Assembly: GCF_900129095.1 (NCBI RefSeq)
Contig: NZ_FQVA01000001.1
Coordinates: 1,116,001-1,180,000, forward strand
DNA length: 64,000 nucleotides
Source: Microbulbifer donghaiensis
Lineage (GTDB): Bacteria > Pseudomonadota > Gammaproteobacteria > Pseudomonadales > Cellvibrionaceae
Direction: 5' to 3'
Shown: positions 26,843 to 34,044 of the stretch, piece after piece
Layout of the letters: every line of letters begins with the position of its first letter
Numbering within the stretch: the stretch's first letter is position 1
The notes under the pieces: model-generated
Told to the model about the DNA's origin: nothing
Database searches by the model: none
The model's input: the letters and a program-made list of their open reading frames with translations, nothing else
Program-made: the position numbers and the translations under genes

Positions 26843-28201
26843 ATGACCAAAGCAACCCCGCTGGCACTCTTACCTCTCGCCCTGTTTCTGGCCCTGTTTG
26901 TCGGCAGCGGTCTCTGGTATCAGTCCCAGGGCGTCGAGATGGCCTTCTACCAGATCTCCGCCCCGGTCGCGATTCTGCCGGCCATTGCGCTGGCGCTGTT
27001 GCTTGCCCGCGGTTCACTGAACCGCCGCATCGAGACGTTTATTCACGGCGTCGGCGATCACACCATCGTCACCATGGCACTCATCTATCTGCTGGCCGGC
27101 GGCTTCGCCAGTGTGGCCAAAGCCATCGGTGGCGTGGACGCAACGGTAAATTTCGGCCTCAGCGTGATTCCCGCCGAGCTGGTGCTGCCGGGGCTCTTTC
27201 TGATCACCGCCTTTGTCGCCACCGCCATGGGCACCTCCATGGGAACCGTGGCTGCCATAGCACCGATTGCCGTCGGCGTCGCGGACGCGACGGATCTGCC
27301 ACTGCTGCTGACGGTGGGCACCGTCGTCGGCGGGGCCATGTTCGGCGACAACCTGTCGATCATCTCCGATACGACTATCGCCGCCACCCGCACCCAGGGT
27401 GTAGAGATGCGGGACAAGTTCCGCATGAACGTCCGCATCGCCATGCCCGCCGCAGTGCTCACGCTTGCGTGGCTCTACTTCCAAAGTATTGGACAGGGAG
27501 CTACCACAGCCATCGCCGCACCAGGTGACTATGAGCTGCTGCGGCTACTGCCCTATGTCGCGGTACTGGTACTGGCGGTAGCCGGGGTCAATGTACTGCT
27601 GGTGCTGTTCACCGGCATATTGCTCGCCGGTGCCATCGGCTTGGGACTGCAGCCGGAGTACAGTCTGGCCAGTCTGTCCAGGGACATCTATGCCGGCTAC
27701 AGCAGCATGCAGGAGATTCTGCTGCTGTCACTGCTGATCGGCGGACTGGGAGCGATGATGAAAACCCAGGGTGGCCTGGCGTGGCTGGCCAACGCGATCG
27801 ACCACATCAGCCGTAGCGGCGGCCGACGCGAACGCAATGCGCGTAGCGGCGAGCTGGGAATCAGTGCTGCGGTAGCCCTGACGAATGTCTGTACCGCCAA
27901 CAACACGGTGGCGATACTGCTGAGCGGCAGCCTGGCGAAAGACATCGCCGCGCGCTATCGAGTCGATCCGCGCCGCAGCGCCAGCCTGCTGGATATCTTC
28001 TCATGTGCGGTGCAGGGTTTGCTGCCCTACGGCGCCCAGGTGCTGCTGGCCTCATCCCTGGCCCGGGTATCGCCGCTGGCGCTGGTGAGCAACATCCAGT
28101 ATTGCTGGCTGCTGGGCGCCGCTGCGCTGATTTCGATTGTGATCGGCGCGCCCCGCTTCGCCGACCTGACGGCCAGGCGATCCGTTACGGATCTTTCCTG
28201 A
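26843..28201 (+). CDS. NhaC family Na+/H+ antiporter-type transporter
   Basis: This 452-residue inner-membrane protein has about eleven helices. The conserved NhaC block AFVATAMGTSMGTVAAIAPI near residue 120 is followed by GGAMFGDNLSIISDTTIAA near residue 162, whose FGDNLSPISDT-type motif is the family hallmark. A second half carries LTNVCTANNTVAIL near 340. NhaC proteins exchange sodium for protons or, in some members, lactate/malate. The ATG at 26843 marks the conserved N-terminus. No partner genes are evident; an SLATT protein gene follows 85 bases downstream. Confidence 0.88.
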   Translation: MTKATPLALLPLALFLALFVGSGLWYQSQGVEMAFYQISAPVAILPAIALALLLARGSLNRRIETFIHGVGDHTIVTMALIYLLAGGFASVAKAIGGVDATVNFGLSVIPAELVLPGLFLITAFVATAMGTSMGTVAAIAPIAVGVADATDLPLLLTVGTVVGGAMFGDNLSIISDTTIAATRTQGVEMRDKFRMNVRIAMPAAVLTLAWLYFQSIGQGATTAIAAPGDYELLRLLPYVAVLVLAVAGVNVLLVLFTGILLAGAIGLGLQPEYSLASLSRDIYAGYSSMQEILLLSLLIGGLGAMMKTQGGLAWLANAIDHISRSGGRRERNARSGELGISAAVALTNVCTANNTVAILLSGSLAKDIAARYRVDPRRSASLLDIFSCAVQGLLPYGAQVLLASSLARVSPLALVSNIQYCWLLGAAALISIVIGAPRFADLTARRSVTDLS

Positions 28202-28286
28202 ACCTCCACGCGGCCCTGTACTTCTGGCTGTCAATCGGCAAACTATAGCCACCGACAGCAAGATGCCCGCGGGGCCGAATGGATTC

Positions 28287-28886
28287 ATGAGCAATATCCC
28301 CCACACCATCCCCAATACCATTGAAGTCCTGGACAAACTCCGCTGGAACGCCCACCTGTGCAAGCACAGCCACTTCCGCGCCTCCATGAAGGGCCGCAAC
28401 CTGCATGTGCTGTGCGGTGTACCGATCGTGGTAATTAACCTGTTCCTGGGCTCACTGTTCTTTTCCCTGATCAACGCCGAACTGCCGGACTGGACCAAGT
28501 GGGCCGGCGCCGCCCTGGCACTGCTCACCGCCCTGCTCGGCGGCGTGCAGACGTTTTTCAATTTCAAGAAAAATTACGAGGGACACCGCGAGATAGGCAA
28601 TGAGTACCTGGCCATCGCCCGCGAGTGCGAACGCCTGATTGCCCTCTACTTCGATGGTATTCTCGACCTGGAGCATCTCTCGACCAAAATCGCCGAACTG
28701 AATGCGCGCTACAGCGATATCAATCAGCGCGCCGAGGAATACATCGTCTCGGACAAGGTTTACCGGGAGGCCCTGCGGGTACAGAACCTGAAGGCGGAGC
28801 GGGAGCCCTCGCTGGTCGAACAGATGCGCCACCGGAAAGCGCAACGCGAAGCCAACAAAGTGGCCACTTCCGCCACACCGGCCTAG
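28287..28886 (+). CDS. SLATT domain-containing protein
   Basis: This 199-residue protein has an N-terminal helix (EVLDKLRWNAHLCKHSHFRAS), two membrane helices (about 40-62 and 69-90) separated by a short acidic loop, and a long charged helical C-terminal region. That is the SLATT pattern. SLATT domains were predicted from genome context to act as membrane effectors that cells use against phage or in nucleotide-signalling conflict systems. Here no nucleotide synthase, toxin or nuclease gene adjoins it, so its role is open. The ATG at 28287 fits the domain start; the Shine-Dalgarno is weak. Confidence 0.7.
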   Translation: MSNIPHTIPNTIEVLDKLRWNAHLCKHSHFRASMKGRNLHVLCGVPIVVINLFLGSLFFSLINAELPDWTKWAGAALALLTALLGGVQTFFNFKKNYEGHREIGNEYLAIARECERLIALYFDGILDLEHLSTKIAELNARYSDINQRAEEYIVSDKVYREALRVQNLKAEREPSLVEQMRHRKAQREANKVATSATPA

Positions 28887-28936
28887 ACGCCGTTCTACCT
28901 TCAATAGAAACGCCCGCTAGATTAGCGACGACGGTC

Positions 28937-29452
28937 ATGCAGACGGATCACAGTGAACACAAGCCCACTTCGACACTGTACCCACTGTGCTATCTCGCCA
29001 TCGATATTCGTACGCCAAGTAATGTCGGCGGGCTTTTCCGAATAGCCGATGCGCTGGCCGTCGAGAAAGTCTATCTGGCCGGCAAGTCCCTAACCCCGCC
29101 GAACTCCAAGCTCCGAAAAATTTCCCGGTCGACGGAAAAGAACGTCGACTACGCCTACGCGGAGAACGCCCTGGAAACGGCGCGCAATCTGCGGGACCAG
29201 GGTTACAGGCTGGTTTGCCTGGAGATCACTTCGAACAGTATCGAGTTGGACCGACTCAAAATTGATGGGCAGGACAAAATCTGCCTGATTCTCGGTTCGG
29301 AAAAAGACGGGGTGCCACGGGAAATACTGGAACTGGCTGATACCACAGTGCACATTCCAATGCACGGCACCAACTCTTCCATGAACGTCGCCACGGCCTG
29401 TGCGATCGCCACCTATGAAATTACCCGAAAGCTGCATCGCGCAAACGGGTAA
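28937..29452 (+). CDS. SpoU/TrmH family RNA 2'-O-methyltransferase
   Basis: This is a 171-residue SPOUT methyltransferase with all three knot motifs: IRTPSNVGGLFRIADAL near residue 21 (motif 1 with catalytic Arg), CLILGSEKDGVP near 113 and HIPMHGTNSSMNVATACAIA near 134. It uses SAM to 2'-O-methylate a tRNA or rRNA ribose. The protein is a bare catalytic domain without the N-terminal RNA-binding extension of TrmH or RlmB, so the target nucleotide is unknown. The frame extends upstream through the SLATT gene, but the domain begins after the ATG at 28937. Confidence 0.85.
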   Translation: MQTDHSEHKPTSTLYPLCYLAIDIRTPSNVGGLFRIADALAVEKVYLAGKSLTPPNSKLRKISRSTEKNVDYAYAENALETARNLRDQGYRLVCLEITSNSIELDRLKIDGQDKICLILGSEKDGVPREILELADTTVHIPMHGTNSSMNVATACAIATYEITRKLHRANG

Positions 29453-29503
29453 CCTCTATCTGTTGCCCTGCGTGCTGGGCGTTGTCGGTATAAAACCGCA
29501 CGC

Positions 29504-30382
29504 CTAATCGGGTACCGGAATGTTTTTGTTTATCTCCTGGGCAGTGTCTGGGTCCGCGCCAAAGCGAAGATCGCGATTGAGGCCGTCGATTGCCTGCAGC
29601 TCCTCTTCACTCAAGTGGACATCTGCCAGCAGGAAATTATTGCGGATATTATCCAGGCTTTCCGCCTTCGGAATCACAATGCGGTGCTGCTGGATGTTCC
29701 ACTTCAGGATAATCTGCCCGACGCTCACTCCGTGCTTTTCCGCCAGTTCGACGATGAGCGGGTCGCTGATGGGCTTTTCACTCTTTTTCACGCCACTCCA
29801 GCTGCCCGATCCCAGCGGCGACCAGACGGCGACGGCAATCTTGTGGAACTGACAATAGTCCACCAATGTTTTCTGGGTCAGATACGGATGTAGTTCTATC
29901 TGGTTACAAGTGGGCCTGATATTGGCGAAAGTGGCGAGCTGCTCGATATCGGATTCGCGAAAATTCGACAGGCCCAGCGCGCGAACTTTTTTCTCCGCGT
30001 ACAGATTTTCCATCGCCTCCCAGGTCTCCCTGGTGTAGGCCGGCAGTGGCCAGTGAATCAGGTAGAGGTCCAGGTAGTCGAGCTGCAGGCGCTCGAGGCT
30101 GCGCTCGAATGCGTCGCGTGTGTCCCTGCCCTGCTCCGAATCCCAAACCTTACTGGTGATAAACAGTTCCTGCCGCGGCAGTCCGGACTCCTTGATAGCC
30201 CGGCCCAGCGCACGCTCGTTGCCGTAAACAGATGCAGTATCGAAATGCCGGTAGCCGATGGACATGCCCTTCAGAAGGGTTTCGGTGACATAGCTGTCAT
30301 CCTGCTGCCATTCACCAATGGCGGCGGTTCCGAATCCCAACTGGGGGATTTCGACTCCATTGTTCAGCGTCACGGTGGTCAT
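29504..30382 (-). CDS. aldo/keto reductase
   Basis: This 292-residue NADPH-dependent reductase has the family tetrad: Asp and Tyr in YRHFDTASVYGNERALG near residue 45, Lys in FITSKVWDSE near residue 78 and His in LYLIHWPLP near residue 111. The cofactor block WSPLGSGSW and IPKAESLDNIRNN follow. The pattern is that of the 2,5-diketo-gluconate reductase-like branch (AKR5), whose members reduce small aldehydes and ketones. The ATG at 30382 is preceded by gcgaggcaaaatccgcg. It is transcribed alone and convergent with the methyltransferase gene. Confidence 0.9.
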   Translation of the reverse strand: MTTVTLNNGVEIPQLGFGTAAIGEWQQDDSYVTETLLKGMSIGYRHFDTASVYGNERALGRAIKESGLPRQELFITSKVWDSEQGRDTRDAFERSLERLQLDYLDLYLIHWPLPAYTRETWEAMENLYAEKKVRALGLSNFRESDIEQLATFANIRPTCNQIELHPYLTQKTLVDYCQFHKIAVAVWSPLGSGSWSGVKKSEKPISDPLIVELAEKHGVSVGQIILKWNIQQHRIVIPKAESLDNIRNNFLLADVHLSEEELQAIDGLNRDLRFGADPDTAQEINKNIPVPD

Positions 30383-30884
30383 CGCGGATTTTGCCTCGCT
30401 GCGATTGGAACAAACGGCGCCAGCGTCGGGCACCTCTGCGTTCGGAGTATGGGAATCAGTGTAGGGCAGCACCGGGGACGGCGGTAGGAGAAGGAGCGAA
30501 TCGGCCTCATCGAAATCCGGCCATCTCAATAGCAAACTATTGAGCCGGCAACCTCACTGCTAGTGAAACGACACGCCAGCAGAAATCATCGCAGCCGAAA
30601 TCTGCCAAATGCGGAGCGCACTCTAACGCTTCCGTAAGAATTATCCTGGGTTGTCGGGGCCGACCCGAAGGGACCGGGTACCGGATCTCGCGGGGTCGAG
30701 TCTGGAACAGTTGTCAGACAAACTGCACGCGGCTTTCGGCATGGATCTGGACGGGGAACTGTCGGAGGCTGGGAGATACACGCAGCACTGCACCGGACAA
30801 ACGGCCTCAGCCTGAGCCGCGCCAGCAAGCGGTTGACGGGGAAGCGCCAATTCTGACACGGGTAGAGCTGCCCCCGGCCTTGGA
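30383..30884. other. intergenic, no gene seen
   Basis: About 500 GC-rich bases lie between the aldo/keto reductase start and the TfoX-like gene's stop, both on the minus strand. A minus-strand frame (30586-30933) runs through but overlaps the TfoX-like gene and has no family character. No repeat or clear hairpin terminator was found. Confidence 0.45.
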
Positions 30885-31208
30885 TTACTTGGGCGGCAGT
30901 GAGCCGGCGAACTCGGCACCGCGACTCACCCAATCCCCCAGGTCCGCCGCAACTGCATCTTCTTCCACATACACCATGCCCTTGAGCGGCCGCCCGGTAA
31001 AATCCATCGGCCTGGTATAGCGTTCGGCCAGCGCTTCCTGGTAGTTGTCCGGACCGACACGCACCATCAGCTCCTCTCCAACCACACCGCAGGCCATATT
31101 GCCGTTCAGCATAAATGCCAGGCCGCCGAACATACGCTTTTCCGTAAGTCCATCGTTGCTCCCCAGCAATTCACGCACTTTTTCTGCCAGCTCTTCGTTG
31201 TATGTCAT
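30885..31208 (-). CDS. TfoX N-terminal domain protein
   Basis: This 107-residue cytoplasmic protein matches the TfoX/Sxy N-terminal domain: LTEKRMFGGLAFMLNGNMACGV near residue 21, LMVRVGPDNYQEAL, and PMDFTGRPLKGMVYV near residue 67. Full-length TfoX regulates competence and is roughly twice as long. Stand-alone N-domain proteins are common and of unknown role. It lies 10 bases downstream of the DUF1801 gene on the same strand with a good Shine-Dalgarno (aaggaggttgtt), so the two form an operon. Confidence 0.88.
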   Translation of the reverse strand: MTYNEELAEKVRELLGSNDGLTEKRMFGGLAFMLNGNMACGVVGEELMVRVGPDNYQEALAERYTRPMDFTGRPLKGMVYVEEDAVAADLGDWVSRGAEFAGSLPPK

Positions 31209-31218
31209 AACAACCTCC

Positions 31219-31569
31219 TTAGTGATCCCTGCTGAACGCGGAAGACAACACCGGCTTCAGGTCTGCCCAGGCAATTTCATCGCTGTCGCGGAAATTCAGG
31301 CAGCCGGTACCGCACTTTGTATCGGGATGAATATCGATGTAGGACTGAATATGCTCTCGGGCACAGGTGTAAAGGGAGACATAGTGTTTCTGGCTGGCCA
31401 CGGCGACCCAACCACTATCCACTTCATAGGTAGGCATCTTGTATTTCAGGGAAACCTGCGCCTTGGGAAAGAGCTTGACGATAAATTGATGCAGTGCCTG
31501 TATCCGCTCACTGCGCTGCGGAGGGAGCAAACTGATGTATTCAATGACCAATTCCGGAACCTGCACCAT
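31219..31569 (-). CDS. DUF1801 domain-containing protein (YdhG-like)
   Basis: This 116-residue protein has the DUF1801 pattern: LHQFIVKLFPKAQVSLKYKMPTY, a strand with WVAVASQKHYVSLYTC, and a closing GCLNFRDSDEIAW. The family has a compact helix-grip-like fold; function is unknown. It is the first gene of a two-gene minus-strand unit with the TfoX-N protein; the pair sits next to the integron-like array, but its base composition is closer to the host than the cassettes'. Start at 31569 has a weak Shine-Dalgarno. Confidence 0.8.
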   Translation of the reverse strand: MVQVPELVIEYISLLPPQRSERIQALHQFIVKLFPKAQVSLKYKMPTYEVDSGWVAVASQKHYVSLYTCAREHIQSYIDIHPDTKCGTGCLNFRDSDEIAWADLKPVLSSAFSRDH

Positions 31570-31855
31570 ATTTAAAAAGTTATTGTGAGTTACTTTTTAA
31601 GTGTAGCAGGAAATATCATTTTTTCCGGACCGACAGGGAATAGTAGACCAGAAAACAAATAGCTCGCTCGAAACTGTGCTCAAACGGCGCCCGTACCATC
31701 TAGTATCTACCGAAAACCTTACCTCTTCTTCTGGCAGAAGATCTCTCTCTCAATGGCGGGAGTACGCTCATTGCCGACAGAGGTGGTATTGAAAACAGTC
31801 CATCGCCGTTTGGAAGATCTGCACGCCAAAGCCGATGTCCGCTAAAGCGGGTAAA
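31570..31855. other. intergenic between DUF1801 gene and the cassette array
   Basis: These 286 bases separate the DUF1801 gene from the last recognisable attC remnant. If the array once continued downstream on the minus strand, decayed cassette material could lie here, but no gene or further core site was recognised. A short minus-strand frame (31700-31915) crosses the attC remnant and is not credible. Confidence 0.4.
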
Positions 31856-31886
31856 GATCAACGCCGGATGCCGCACCTTGTTAAGA
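31856..31886 (-). repeat. collapsed attC-like remnant
   Basis: On the minus strand R'' is TCTTAAC (31886-31880), and GTTGATC (31862-31856) is at the other end. The inner bases tgccgcacctt (plus strand) match the outer arm of the site at 32718-32834 (tgccgcacctc). The central part of a normal attC is absent, so only 31 bases remain. It lies just past the DUF5655 stop, where an attC is expected. Confidence 0.55.
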
Positions 31887-31895
31887 GCTAGGCCG

Positions 31896-32297
31896 CTAGG
31901 ACAAAGAAAGCTCATACGCCTCTTTTATTAATGGTTCTATTTCTCTTAGCTCAACAAGATTTCCAATTTTAGCTACGTGTGTAACTTTCTTGTCGTCATC
32001 AACGACCTTTATAAAAATAGGGCTTTTGACTGTTCGCCCAATATGGATAGCAATACGAACCACGTCTTTCATTATTGATAGATCGACAAATATCCGGGAA
32101 CTTCGAAAAAGGACATATCTATCTCTGGTAACGATTTCGACTTTGCCTAACTTACAAATAAATTTTTCAATCGCGCTATAAACTTCCACGACTGATTGTG
32201 GCCTATCTCGTATTACGTCTTCTCGATTTCCTGTGCCACAGACGTGTCTTTGATTTTTACGCGTAAATTCTCTTTCGCATTTTTGGCATAGCCACAT
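31896..32297 (-). CDS. DUF5655 domain-containing cassette protein
   Basis: This 133-residue protein begins with a short zinc-finger-like element (WLCQKCEREFTRKNQRHVC, residues 2-20: C..C...H.C). It is followed by a DUF5655 domain: VYSAIEKFICKLG, VEIVTRDRYVLFRSSRIFVDLS and IGNLVELREIEPLI. DUF5655 proteins are small, of unknown function, and frequent in mobile and accessory DNA. The gene is AT-rich compared with the chromosome. Its ATG is preceded by ataggggg 7 bases upstream, inside the short leader that follows the cassette edge at 32322-32316. It is the last gene of the array. Confidence 0.82.
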   Translation of the reverse strand: MWLCQKCEREFTRKNQRHVCGTGNREDVIRDRPQSVVEVYSAIEKFICKLGKVEIVTRDRYVLFRSSRIFVDLSIMKDVVRIAIHIGRTVKSPIFIKVVDDDKKVTHVAKIGNLVELREIEPLIKEAYELSLS

Positions 32298-32315
32298 TTT
32301 TTACCCCCTATAAAC

Positions 32316-32390
32316 TCCTAACCTCAGCAGCTGGGGCGGCCTCCGCTGTTGATACGCGAAGCGCATAGCGTAGGTCCTCCCGCGGAGGCC
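32316..32390 (-). repeat. degenerate attC-like region with 9-bp inverted repeat
   Basis: An attC is expected here, after the frameshifted gene. A candidate R' core GTTAGGA is present (32322-32316 on the minus strand). The matching R'' seems damaged (ACCTACG, 32375-32369, instead of ACCTAAC). A perfect inverted repeat ggcctccgc/gcggaggcc (32338-32346 and 32382-32390) occupies the middle. The arms do not resemble those of the two good sites, so this may be another attC type or a decayed one. Confidence 0.35.
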
Positions 32391-32430
32391 CGAGGGGCCG
32401 AAGCAAATTGCTTGCGCTTGCATGGTGCTT

Positions 32431-32705
32431 CTACTGCCACTGATATGATGCTCCGTTTACCAGATGCTCTAATGCCTTTGCGGAAAGCCAAGGAAATTCG
32501 CCTGCAATATGGCTCCTGGCGCTTTTGGCTGCAGAGCCAATATCAGCGTGAGACGCCCACAGATTCTCATTTGTTGCAGCCAACCAGACTGCCTCAAATC
32601 CACGGCGCTCCTCGGGCGCCAACGAATTGGCAATGGAATCGTAGAATTCCCATGGTCGACCCAGCGATCAAAGGCTTCTAGGGCATCTAATAATGAATCC
32701 TTCAT
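32431..32705 (-). pseudogene. frameshifted cassette gene, unknown function
   Basis: An ATG at 32705 starts MKDSLLDALEAFDRWVD. The natural-looking sequence then continues in another frame as PWEFYDSIANSLAPEERRGF and runs to a TAG at 32431 with ending LVNGASYQWQ. A one-base indel at about 32650-32660 therefore splits a gene of about 91 codons. The two halves read as one small helical protein of a type I associate with integron cassettes, but I cannot name a family. Either the gene is decayed or the base call is wrong. It lies between two attC-like sites, 12 bases from the upstream one. Confidence 0.65.
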
Positions 32706-32717
32706 CTGCCGCCCATC

Positions 32718-32834
32718 ACCTAACGCCGTGCACAGTAGCGGCTTGCTTTGTGTGCTTTTTGCACGAAAATAGGAGCGTAGCGACTATGCAAAAAGCGTAC
32801 AAATTAAGACATCGGCTGCCGCACCTCGTTATGT
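32718..32834 (-). repeat. attC-like integron recombination site (B)
   Basis: Minus-strand order: R'' ACATAAC (32834-32828), arm gaggtgcggcagcc, central region, arm ending gcacggc, R' GTTAGGT (32724-32718, a perfect GTTRRRY). Length is 117 bases. The central part contains tgtgctttttgcacga (plus strand) and its counterpart tgcaaaaag, flanking taggagcg. This core is nearly identical to the site at 33355-33462. The stop codon TAA of the DUF2059 gene (32836-32834) overlaps R''. Confidence 0.85.
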
Positions 32835-33319
32835 TACTTGTACCCGTGCTTTGCCAATTCTTGCTGAGCATGTACCGACGCTATAGGTGCAATTTTTCTA
32901 GCCCACGCCTGAGCCACAGGCATTATATCTTGCATCATTGGTGTCAATACTGATGCATACTTTTTGCCCGTTGGTGTTTTGAAGAAAATGATGAGGTCTT
33001 TTATTTCTTGATGGGTATAGTACTTGTCATACAGAGGAATAGTCATTTCATCTAGCTCAGGAGCATGTTCAATCACAACATCGTAGATGATTTTGGAAAG
33101 AATATGCTCTACTTTTTTTGGCAAGTCAGGGTGCCTTTGCTTTTCCTGTGAAATTGCAATTGATACCATCGAATTTGCTAGTTCCTCAGCCATTTCTGAG
33201 TTTCCCATTTGAACGAGTAACTCTTTAATATCTTTTTCTTTCTGCTCTGTGATTGAATGCCCAACCGAGCTAAGCAGAAAAAACATTGTAAATATTACTG
33301 AGCTAAAAATTCCTTTCAT
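32834..33319 (-). CDS. DUF2059 domain-containing secreted protein (cassette gene)
   Basis: This 161-residue protein has a signal peptide (MKGIFSSVIFTMFFLLSSVGHS). The DUF2059 pattern is MTIPLYDKYYTHQEIKDLI near residue 92, then FFKTPTGKKYASVLTPMM near 110 and a Gln-rich helical tail. DUF2059 proteins are periplasmic helical proteins of unknown function. The gene is strongly AT-rich. Its ATG has aagga 8 bases upstream. Its TAA coincides with the R'' core of attC-like site B, and its leader begins just after the R' core of site A, so cassette edges hug the gene on both sides. Confidence 0.88.
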   Translation of the reverse strand: MKGIFSSVIFTMFFLLSSVGHSITEQKEKDIKELLVQMGNSEMAEELANSMVSIAISQEKQRHPDLPKKVEHILSKIIYDVVIEHAPELDEMTIPLYDKYYTHQEIKDLIIFFKTPTGKKYASVLTPMMQDIMPVAQAWARKIAPIASVHAQQELAKHGYK

Positions 33320-33354
33320 TTACTCTGTCCTTACTATTCCTGGGTAAGTCTTAA

Positions 33355-33462
33355 ACATAACGCCGCAATCAGCTGCGGCTTACCTTGTGTGCTTTTTGCA
33401 CGACAATAGGAGCGCAGCGGCCGTGCAAAAAGTAAGCCGTCAGCTGCATTGCTTTGTTAAGC
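33355..33462 (-). repeat. attC-like integron recombination site (A)
   Basis: Minus-strand order: R'' GCTTAAC (33462-33456, a perfect RYYYAAC), L'' arm gcaatgcagctgacggcttac, central loop region, L' arm gtaagccgcagctgattgc, then R' GTTATGT (33361-33355). The arms pair except for extra unpaired bases in L'' (after gcaa and after cagct), which is the extrahelical-base hallmark that marks the strand used by integron integrases. Total length is 108 bases. The centre shares ttgtgtgctttttgcacga and ataggagcg with site B. Confidence 0.87.
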
Positions 33463-34024
33463 GCGCCTTTCCCCATGCCACCAATTTCTTAATATTTACC
33501 CCCAGCCCGGCAAAATTTGGCTCGAGAATTAGCGCATCAACTAAAGCGCCATTTTCATTCGCTCTCAGCTCTTTAGTAATAGCAAAATTTTCTATCGTAT
33601 TTTTTTCTTTAATATCTATAAAAATATTCTGGATTAAATTCACGACATCATCAGGCTGCTTACAGATCTCCCGAATATTTAAAAAAATGAGAGAATCTGT
33701 GATCTCAGACTTCGCCTCCCCGCAATTTGCCTCAATGAAGTATCTAGGGTGAACTGTCGTTATCATTAATGCAGGCAAAATCATACTTGGGTCTTGCCCG
33801 TTAATTTTTACCCACGAAAGAACCTCGGAGTAAAAATGACTGTCCGGTAATCCCTGCACCATAACTGCGTTATTCTGCGCGCAAAGCGTTGCAATTTTTG
33901 GAAGGTTGGCCATCAATGTATTAGAAATCGGCTCATCCCAATTGTAGTAATCGAGGACATATAGGTAGTAATCCCTTTCCTCTGACATAGGAAAATCTGA
34001 GATTGCGTTTACATGAAGTCCCAT
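33440..34024 (-). CDS. unknown cassette protein, 194 residues
   Basis: This AT-rich gene encodes a cytoplasmic-looking protein without signal peptide or membrane segment. Notable stretches are YYLYVLDYYNWDEPIS near residue 19, AVMVQGLPDSHFYSEVLSW near 53, ALMITTVHPRYFIEANCG near 85 and a basic C-terminus KKLVAWGKARLTKQCS. I do not recognise the family; the LMITTVHPRYFIE strand is reminiscent of small adaptor-like cassette proteins but gives no function. The ATG has aaagga 5 bases upstream, and the stop lies inside attC-like site A. It is the first gene of the visible array. Confidence 0.8.
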   Translation of the reverse strand: MGLHVNAISDFPMSEERDYYLYVLDYYNWDEPISNTLMANLPKIATLCAQNNAVMVQGLPDSHFYSEVLSWVKINGQDPSMILPALMITTVHPRYFIEANCGEAKSEITDSLIFLNIREICKQPDDVVNLIQNIFIDIKEKNTIENFAITKELRANENGALVDALILEPNFAGLGVNIKKLVAWGKARLTKQCS

Positions 34025-34044
34025 ATATTTCCTTTACGCATAAC

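Larger units (their letters stand above)
31856..34044 (-). other. integron-like gene-cassette array (no integrase in window)
   Basis: Four minus-strand genes, clearly AT-richer than their surroundings, alternate with attC-like sites, one just past the stop of each gene. Cassette order in the reading direction is unknown 194-residue protein, DUF2059 protein, frameshifted gene, DUF5655 protein. Predicted cassette edges agree with each other: the R' core GTTATGT opening the DUF2059 cassette (33361-33355) is the exact complement of the R'' core ACATAAC closing it (32834-32828). Two other cassettes match with one mismatch each. No integrase gene or attI is visible, so this would be a cluster of attC sites lacking an integrase. 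Confidence 0.8.

Noticed and set aside
30586-30933. 115-codon minus-strand frame
   Set aside because: It overlaps the TfoX-N gene and consists of Arg/Pro/Cys-rich shadow sequence.
31700-31915. 71-codon minus-strand frame at the end of the cassette array
   Set aside because: It crosses the attC remnant and the start of the DUF5655 stop region, has no Shine-Dalgarno and an unnatural Arg-rich tail.
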